Shown: one piece after another, positions 59,451 through 64,000 of the stretch
Position numbering within the stretch: position 1 is the first letter of the stretch
How the letters are laid out: each line of letters begins with the position of its first letter
NCBI RefSeq assembly: GCF_044389085.1
Contig: NZ_JBIRXP010000002.1
Coordinates: 124,001-188,000, forward strand
DNA length: 64,000 bases
Origin: Isoptericola sp044389085
GTDB lineage: Bacteria; Actinomycetota; Actinomycetes; Actinomycetales; Cellulomonadaceae
Reading direction: 5' to 3'
Program-made: the position numbers and the translations under genes
Notes under the pieces: model-generated
Seen by the model: only the letters and a program-made list of their open reading frames with translations
Database searches by the model: none
What the model was told of the DNA's origin: nothing

Positions 59451-59530
59451 GAGGTAGTGCGAGACGTGCCGAGGTAGTTCGAAGGCTGCCGAGGTAGTGC
59501 GAGACGTGCCGAGGTAGTTCGAGGGGCCGT
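59451..59530 (+). repeat. 20-bp tandem repeat array, locus E (4 units)
   Basis: Units start at 59451, 59471, 59491 and 59511. Units 1 and 3 are identical (GAGGTAGTGCGAGACGTGCC). Two alternating versions of the repeat suggest amplification of a 40-bp pair. It is placed between asd and the terminator in a convergent gap. Confidence 0.92.
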
Positions 59531-59557
59531 GGTGAGCATCGCTCACCGCGGCCCCTC
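59521..59557. terminator. Bidirectional terminator between asd and the MerR-type gene
   Basis: GAGGGGCCGTGGTGAGC and GCTCACCGCGGCCCCTC form a 17-bp stem with one G-T pair and a 3-nt loop. The right arm overlaps the last codons of the convergent regulator gene. Confidence 0.85.
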
Positions 59558-60268
59558 GTCGTGCGCGACGTCGTCGAGGACGGCGGCCAGGTCCGCCCCG
59601 GCTCGCAGGAGCGCCACCGACCGTGCCGCGATCGACTCTGACCGGGACCGCAGCGCGGCCTCCGCCTCGGCCGTGCCCCCGAGGCCGTGCAGCGGGGCCA
59701 CGACCTCGCGCAGCGCGGGGATGCCGTACCCCGCGGAGCGGAGGGCGGCGACCACGCGGGCCGTGGTGACCGCAGGGTCGCCGTAGGCGCGGGCGCGGAA
59801 CGACCCCACCCGCTCGGGCCGCAGCAGCCCCTCGGCCTCCCAGTGCCGCAGCGTGGACGTGCGCACGCCGAGCGCGTCGGCGAGCTCGGTGATCGTCAGG
59901 ATGCTCCCGCGTGCGGGGCCCGCGGGCTCCGCACGGATCGCGTCGAGTCCGGCGAGCGCCTGGAGGGTCTGGGCACGCTCGGAGGCGAGGCCCGCGTGCA
60001 GCTCCGTGATCGCCGCGGCGGCGTCGGCGAGGGACGCCCCCTGGAGCGTGACCATCGTCCGGCGTGCGACGACGGGCCCGACGGCGGTGGCCAGGCCGCG
60101 ATAGGCCCGGGTGGCGCGGACGTGGCGGGCGGCGTAGGCGCGGTAGCCGTTCGGCTCGCGGCGGGCGGGAGGCAGCACCCCGAGGCGCTCGAGGTCACGC
60201 ACCTGCTGCACGGAGTAGCCGGTGGCGCGGGCGACGTCGACGGTACGCAGCGGACGGTCCCTCCTCAC
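59543..60268 (-). CDS. Regulator with two MerR-type helix-turn-helix domains
   Basis: A 241-residue protein with two MerR winged-helix blocks. The first, about residues 5-65, has TVDVARATGYSVQQVRDLERLGVLPPARREPNGYR. The second, about 130-200, has LTITELADALGVRTSTLRHWEAEGLLRPER with an imperfect second wing. Ordinary MerR proteins have only one. The start is uncertain: GTG 60268 is chosen because the palindrome at 60282-60299 would otherwise be coding (GTG 60292). Divergent from the DUF6194 gene and probably controlling it. Confidence 0.72.
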   Translation of the reverse strand: MRRDRPLRTVDVARATGYSVQQVRDLERLGVLPPARREPNGYRAYAARHVRATRAYRGLATAVGPVVARRTMVTLQGASLADAAAAITELHAGLASERAQTLQALAGLDAIRAEPAGPARGSILTITELADALGVRTSTLRHWEAEGLLRPERVGSFRARAYGDPAVTTARVVAALRSAGYGIPALREVVAPLHGLGGTAEAEAALRSRSESIAARSVALLRAGADLAAVLDDVAHDEGPR

Positions 60269-60281
60269 CCCACACCAGCAC

Positions 60282-60299
60282 TTCAAGGTCACGCTTGAA
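60282..60299. promoter_or_regulatory. Palindromic operator between the MerR-type and DUF6194 genes
   Basis: TTCAAG-GTCACG-CTTGAA has perfect 6-bp arms with a 6-nt spacer and sits 3 nt before the DUF6194 start. The form is typical of MerR-family sites. Confidence 0.65.
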
Positions 60300-60301
60300 C
60301 C

Positions 60302-60757
60302 ATGACGAGTATGGAACAGATCCTCGACACGGTGCGGCGCCTCGACGGGGCCCTCGTCCTCGAACCCCGGGCTGGGGACGGGACCCCCGAGATCGCGTGG
60401 GGCGACGCGTTCTTCTACCACGCGCCCGACGGCGAGGTCCCGACGTCCGAGCAGCCCTTCGGCACCGTCGTCACCAAGAACTACCCGGACGACGTCGCCT
60501 TCGACCTCGACCGTCCCGGCCGCTGGCGGGTCAACGTGCACGTCGGTCGCGCCCGGGCGCGTGTGCTCGTGCCCGGCCGCGAGCCGGCCGCCGTCGTCGT
60601 CCCCGACGTCCTGCTCCCGCACCCGGTGTACGGCGACCTGGGCTGGGTGTGCGTGCTGAACCCGGCCGGGCGGACGACGCCGCTGGTCCTGGACCTGCTG
60701 AGCGAGGCGCACGACGCCGCGAGGCGCCGCTCCGAGCGTCGTCGGGCGCTCGGGTGA
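60302..60757 (+). CDS. DUF6194 family protein
   Basis: A 151-residue cytosolic protein with LDGALVLEPRAGDGTPEIAWGDAFFYHAPDGE near the start and RRSERRRALG at the end, matching the DUF6194 family. The middle, PFGTVVTKNYPDDVAFDLDRPGRWRVNVHVGR, is also typical. The family is often encoded next to regulators and is of unknown function. ATG 60302 or ATG 60311 could be used; neither has a clear ribosome site and the operator is immediately upstream. Confidence 0.75.
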   Translation: MTSMEQILDTVRRLDGALVLEPRAGDGTPEIAWGDAFFYHAPDGEVPTSEQPFGTVVTKNYPDDVAFDLDRPGRWRVNVHVGRARARVLVPGREPAAVVVPDVLLPHPVYGDLGWVCVLNPAGRTTPLVLDLLSEAHDAARRRSERRRALG

Positions 60758-60783
60758 GGGTGCGGCACCCCACCGTTCTTGGC

Positions 60784-60843
60784 CGAACTACCTCGCCAGG
60801 ATCCGAACCACCTCGCTGGGTTCGGGACTACCTCGGCGGGAGG
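60784..60843 (-). repeat. 20-bp tandem repeat array, locus F (3 units)
   Basis: CGAACTACCT, CGAACCACCT and GGGACTACCT openings occur at 60784, 60804 and 60824, each 20 bp apart, in the inverted orientation. The array lies between the DUF6194 stop and the promoter of the GntR operon. Confidence 0.85.
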
Positions 60844-60867
60844 GGTTGCGCGCCGGGGCGGGTCTAT

Positions 60868-60891
60868 GGTTCATTAGTCGAGTAATGAACC
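60868..60891. promoter_or_regulatory. Operator of the GntR/ABC operon
   Basis: GGTTCATTA and TAATGAACC are perfect 9-bp arms separated by 6 nt. TATGGT at 60865-60870 just before or overlapping could be the -10. The site is well placed for autorepression by the GntR protein encoded next. Confidence 0.75.
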
Positions 60892-60925
60892 CCATAACCA
60901 AAGAAGCTTGCGTGAGGAGGCCCGC

Positions 60926-61321
60926 GTGTTCGACGGTCCCGAACCCATCTACGTGCAGATCGCCCAGATGATCCGCGCGCAGGTGCTCGCCGGTGAGCTC
61001 GCGGAGGAGGAGCAGGTCATGTCGACCACTCAGTTCGCCACGACGTTCCGCATCAACCCCGCCACCGCCGCCAAGGCCTTCGCCGGCCTGGTGGACGAGG
61101 GCGTCCTGTACAAGCGGCGCGGCCTGGGGATGTTCGTCGCCCCCGGGGCGCGCGAGCGGCTGCTGGACCAGCACCGCAAGGCGTATTTCGACGACGTGCT
61201 CGGCCCGGCGCTCGCGCAGGCCGACCTGCTCGGCATCCCGACCGACGACCTCGTCGCGTACGTCCTCGGCACCGGCCGCCGGAAGCCCGGCGGCCCCACG
61301 ACCACCACGGAGGAGCCATGA
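60926..61321 (+). CDS. GntR-family regulator, YtrA subfamily
   Basis: A 131-residue regulator with an N-terminal GntR winged helix (residues about 5-75; PIYVQIAQMIRAQVLAGELAEEEQVMSTTQFATTFRINPATAAKAF) and a short helical tail without a ligand-binding domain, as in YtrA. Such genes usually control linked ABC transporters responding to cell-envelope antibiotics. The GTG at 60926 has GAGGAGG 5 nt upstream. Its stop overlaps the ATPase start (ATGA). Confidence 0.88.
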   Translation: MFDGPEPIYVQIAQMIRAQVLAGELAEEEQVMSTTQFATTFRINPATAAKAFAGLVDEGVLYKRRGLGMFVAPGARERLLDQHRKAYFDDVLGPALAQADLLGIPTDDLVAYVLGTGRRKPGGPTTTTEEP

Positions 61322-62325
61322 CCCCCGCACCCTTCGGCGCCCGTCTCGACGACGTCGTCGTCCGGTTCGGCAGCCAGCGCCGGATGACGGCGGCCGGCGC
61401 CACGTTCAAGGACGACGCCTCGACCGCCCTGGACGGGGCGAGCCTGCAGATCCGCCCGGGCGTGATCACCGGCCTGCTGGGCCGCAACGGCGCCGGCAAG
61501 TCGACCCTCCTGTCGCTGCTCGCGGCGTTCAACCGCCCCACGAGCGGTACGGTGCGTGTCGGGCCCGAGGGCTCGGGCGAGCTGTGGGAGAACCCGTGGG
61601 AGAACCCCTGGGTCACGTCGAACGTCCAGCTGGTGCGCGAGAGCGGCGACCTGCAGGACGAGGAGAAGGTCTCCGACTCGCTGAAGTACTACGCCGACCT
61701 GCGCCCGTACTGGGACGCCGAGCTCGCCGGGCGCCTGCTCGACCTGTTCGAGGTCGACCCGCGCAAGAAGCCCTCCGCTCTCTCCCGCGGCAAGCGCTCG
61801 GCCGTCGGCGCCACCATCGGCCTGGCGGCTCGCGCTCCGTTGACCATCCTCGACGAGGTCTACCTCGGCATGGACGCGCCGACGCGGTACGCGTTCTACG
61901 ACGAGATCCTCACGGACTACGCCGAGCACCCGCGCACCATCCTGCTGTCCAGCCACCTGGTCGAGGAGGTCGAACGCCTCTTCGAGGACGTCGTCGTGCT
62001 GCACCGGGGCAAGGTTCTGCTGGCCGAGCCCGCGGAGCAGATGCAGGCGCGCGGCTTCAGCCTCACCGGCTCCGTGCGGGCCGTGGAGAAGATCGTCGGC
62101 GGACGCCGGGTGCTGCACCGTCAGCAGCTCGGTGCCACGGTGCAGGTCACGATCGAGGGCGCGCCCGCCGACGGTGAGGCGGCAGCGGCACGAGCAGCCG
62201 GCGTCGAGATCGGCTCGCTGCCTCTGCAGGACCTGTTCGTCCGGCTCACACAGCCCGGCGGCACCGACGAAGGCACGAGCCCGGTCGCGGAGCGGTCCGT
62301 CGGTGGGGCGGAGGCGGGACGATGA
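61318..62325 (+). CDS. ABC transporter ATP-binding protein, YtrB type
   Basis: A 335-residue ATPase with Walker A GRNGAGKS and H-loop LLSSHLVEEVE. The signature is LSRGKRSAVG instead of LSGGQ, and Walker B is LTILDEVYLGMD with Val where Pro is usual, both typical of YtrB-type proteins. A WENPWENPW duplication in the helical region is a small 12-bp repeat. It is coupled by 4-nt overlaps to the regulator before and the membrane protein after. Confidence 0.85.
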   Translation: MTPAPFGARLDDVVVRFGSQRRMTAAGATFKDDASTALDGASLQIRPGVITGLLGRNGAGKSTLLSLLAAFNRPTSGTVRVGPEGSGELWENPWENPWVTSNVQLVRESGDLQDEEKVSDSLKYYADLRPYWDAELAGRLLDLFEVDPRKKPSALSRGKRSAVGATIGLAARAPLTILDEVYLGMDAPTRYAFYDEILTDYAEHPRTILLSSHLVEEVERLFEDVVVLHRGKVLLAEPAEQMQARGFSLTGSVRAVEKIVGGRRVLHRQQLGATVQVTIEGAPADGEAAAARAAGVEIGSLPLQDLFVRLTQPGGTDEGTSPVAERSVGGAEAGR

Positions 62326-63101
62326 CCGCCAGGACCACGATCGGCCGCCGCGAGCGCGACGCGTTCGCCGCCCACGCGCACGCCGCCGCCGTGCGGCGGG
62401 TCACCCGCACCGTGGCCGTCGCCATGCTCTTCGTCGGCTCGATGTTCTGGGGCGTGTACGCCCTGATCACGGTGGCGCTGCCGCTGGTCGTGAACGCCTC
62501 CGGCGGCGTGCTCGGCGGCGGGGCCATGACGGGAAACGAGTACGCGTCACGGTGGTTCGCCTTCTCGTTGGGCATCGTCATGATCACGGCCCTGGTCGTG
62601 AACCACCTCGCCGCAGGCGGCACCCGGCGGGCACTGCTGAGCGGCTCGATCCGTGCCGCGGCGGTCACCGGGGTCGTCTTCGGCGCCGCCGCCAGCGCAC
62701 TGCTGATGGTGGAGCAGGCGATCTTCGGCGCGATGGGCTGGCAGTGGGACCAGCTGGGCAGCGCCCTCGGGACGCACAACACCTGGATCCTGGTGACCGC
62801 CGCCGCCGAGGCCCTCGCGGTCGTCGTCTACTCGCTGGTCGGGATGGCCGTGGCGGCGGGCTACTACACCGCCGGGGTCTGGCGCGGCACGCTCCTCGTC
62901 CTGCCCGGGCTCGTGCTGCTGATGCTCGCGGACGCGACCACCCGCACCGGTGCAGGCGACGACGCGCTCACCGCGTTGCTGGGCGACGCCATGCCGACGT
63001 CACCCGCGGTCGGGTTCGGCGCGGCGCTGGTCGTCCTCGCCCTGGCCGCCGGCTGGTTCTGGTGGCAGCTGCGCACCGTCACGCTGCGGCCGGCGAGGTG
63101 A
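62322..63101 (+). CDS. Multi-pass membrane protein of Ytr-like ABC operon
   Basis: A 259-residue protein with about six helices (first at 30-55 after a basic N-terminus; last at 230-248). No ABC-2 consensus is obvious but the position, after an ATPase gene with an ATGA overlap, makes it the likely permease. It shares the pattern helix-AAGGTRRALLSGSIRAAA with the next protein (VAAGGTRASVVDGVLRAAA), so the two are related paralogs. Confidence 0.75.
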   Translation: MTARTTIGRRERDAFAAHAHAAAVRRVTRTVAVAMLFVGSMFWGVYALITVALPLVVNASGGVLGGGAMTGNEYASRWFAFSLGIVMITALVVNHLAAGGTRRALLSGSIRAAAVTGVVFGAAASALLMVEQAIFGAMGWQWDQLGSALGTHNTWILVTAAAEALAVVVYSLVGMAVAAGYYTAGVWRGTLLVLPGLVLLMLADATTRTGAGDDALTALLGDAMPTSPAVGFGAALVVLALAAGWFWWQLRTVTLRPAR

Positions 63102-63106
63102 GCGCC

Positions 63107-63892
63107 ATGACCACCTCCCCGATCCGAGAGCTCCCCGCGACCGAGCGGGCGCAGGCGTCGCACCGCCCCGCGGTCCGGGTCGCCCGACGCCGGGTCGTGC
63201 GCTCGCTGCTCCTCTCCGGCGCCTGGTTCTGGGCGATCTGGACGGTGTTCGTCGCCGGGGTGCCGGCGGCGGTGGACCGCTGGGGCGGCGAGATGCCGGA
63301 CCTCACCTACGACCTGGCGGGCGCACCGTCCCGCTGGGTGGCGTTCGCCGTCGGCGCGATCGTGTCGGGCAGCATGCTGCGCCTGCACGTCGCCGCGGGC
63401 GGGACGCGCGCCTCGGTCGTCGACGGCGTACTGCGGGCCGCCGCACTGGTCGGCCCGGCCTTCGGGGTGATGACCGTGCTGCTCACCCTCGGCGAGGAGC
63501 GCGTCTACGCCGCGCTCGACCTCCACTGGAAGGGCGGAGCCACACCGCTCCCGCTCGACACCGCCGCGGGGGTCGTCGTGACGGTCGTGGGCGAGGCGCT
63601 CGTCGTCGTGACGTACGCGCTCGCCGGCGTCGCCGTGGTCGCCGGGTTCCGGCGGTTCATCCACGTGCGCTGGGTGCTCTTCTTCCCGCCGCTGCTCGTC
63701 CTGCCGCTGCTCGTCCCGTGCGCGATCGCGGACCTCGCGACCCGTACCGGCCTGTTCGGCATCCCGTTGCGCGGCGGGTACGAGACCGTCCTCGTCGGCG
63801 CCGTCGGAACCGTGGTGGGCGGCCTCGCCGCGGCGGCCCTCGCGGCCGTCGTCGCGCACCGCCTGCTGCGCGACGTCCCCCTCCGTCCCTAG
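63107..63892 (+). CDS. Multi-pass membrane protein, paralog of the preceding gene
   Basis: A 261-residue protein with about six helices and the same layout as its neighbour, including a conserved extracytoplasmic/edge motif RLHVAAGGTRASVVDG and the late ADLATRTGLFG, matching ADATTRTGAGD. It starts 5 nt after the preceding stop. The two probably form a heterodimeric transmembrane part for the ATPases of this operon. Confidence 0.75.
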   Translation: MTTSPIRELPATERAQASHRPAVRVARRRVVRSLLLSGAWFWAIWTVFVAGVPAAVDRWGGEMPDLTYDLAGAPSRWVAFAVGAIVSGSMLRLHVAAGGTRASVVDGVLRAAALVGPAFGVMTVLLTLGEERVYAALDLHWKGGATPLPLDTAAGVVVTVVGEALVVVTYALAGVAVVAGFRRFIHVRWVLFFPPLLVLPLLVPCAIADLATRTGLFGIPLRGGYETVLVGAVGTVVGGLAAAALAAVVAHRLLRDVPLRP

Positions 63893-63936
63893 CCACCCGA
63901 CCACCAGGCACCACCCGACCAGATTGGAGGCCTGCC

Positions 63937-64000
63937 ATGGCCGATCCCATCGTGGAGGTATCCCACCTTCGCAAGACGTACGGCGAGAAGGTGGCCGTGG
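63937..64000 (+). CDS. ABC transporter ATP-binding protein, partial (right edge)
   Basis: The first 21 codons (MADPIVEVSHLRKTYGEKVAV) of a second ATPase, cut by the window edge. The opening and the GGAGG ribosome site are typical. It continues the Ytr-like operon. Confidence 0.85.
   Translation, partial: MADPIVEVSHLRKTYGEKVAV

Overview
The window is very GC-rich, with strong third-position G/C bias and frequent GTG or TTG starts. Many start codons appear leaderless, with a TANNNT box 6-8 nt upstream. Mycothiol- and F420-type redox proteins, a small SRP RNA and an actinobacterial FMN riboswitch/RibM pair are present. Together with a GH6 cellulase under a CelR-type operator, this points to a polysaccharide-degrading actinomycete of the Micrococcales. 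A Cellulomonas, Cellulosimicrobium or Isoptericola relative is my best guess; the genus is inferred. I see no phage, insertion sequence, CRISPR or plasmid genes, so this reads as ordinary chromosome with accessory carbohydrate loci.

Layout. 1-9.2 kb: small membrane proteins, an S51-type peptidase, and a compact operon of a Gly/Ala/Asp-repeat peptide, a JmjC oxygenase and a thioredoxin-like ferredoxin. A serine hydrolase then faces a PadR regulator across a 33-bp palindrome, followed by three ANTAR-domain regulators. 9.2-23.2 kb: secreted propeller protein, GT87-like mannosyltransferase, Nramp transporter, NUDIX, acyl-CoA dehydrogenase, an orphan sugar-binding lipoprotein abutting a truncated histidine phosphatase, GPP34, RibM with FMN riboswitch, TetR, a Rv2466c-like DsbA protein and an LLM oxidoreductase. 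23.2-28.1 kb: a translationally coupled trio of a processive GT2 glucan synthase, a HlyD-like membrane adaptor and a GH81 beta-1,3-glucanase lipoprotein, which suggests a curdlan-like exopolysaccharide operon. 28.1-36.6 kb: a rhamnogalacturonan-I operon (DUF624, lipoprotein, two permeases, CE12 esterase, DUF1961, PL26 lyase) behind a LacI-type operator.

36.6-44.6 kb: nucleobase permease, LytR_C protein, GH6 cellulase with CelR box, tRNA-Ser(GGA), SRP RNA and the metQNI methionine importer. 44.6-55 kb: dnaX with Glu-Pro minisatellites, two NUDIX proteins, a VOC protein, a drug-type ABC exporter with a DesK/DesR-like two-component system, recR, DUF5063 and TauE. 55-64 kb: PGRP amidase, lysC (with internal beta start) and asd, a double-MerR regulator facing DUF6194, and a GntR/Ytr-like ABC operon running off the right edge.

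The most unusual feature is a family of exactly 20-bp tandem repeats. A conserved GAGGTAGTTC half alternates with a semi-variable half. There are 31 clear units at six intergenic loci, often abutting stop codons and in two cases supplying them. Two further 19-bp families and several long perfect hairpins occupy other gene ends.
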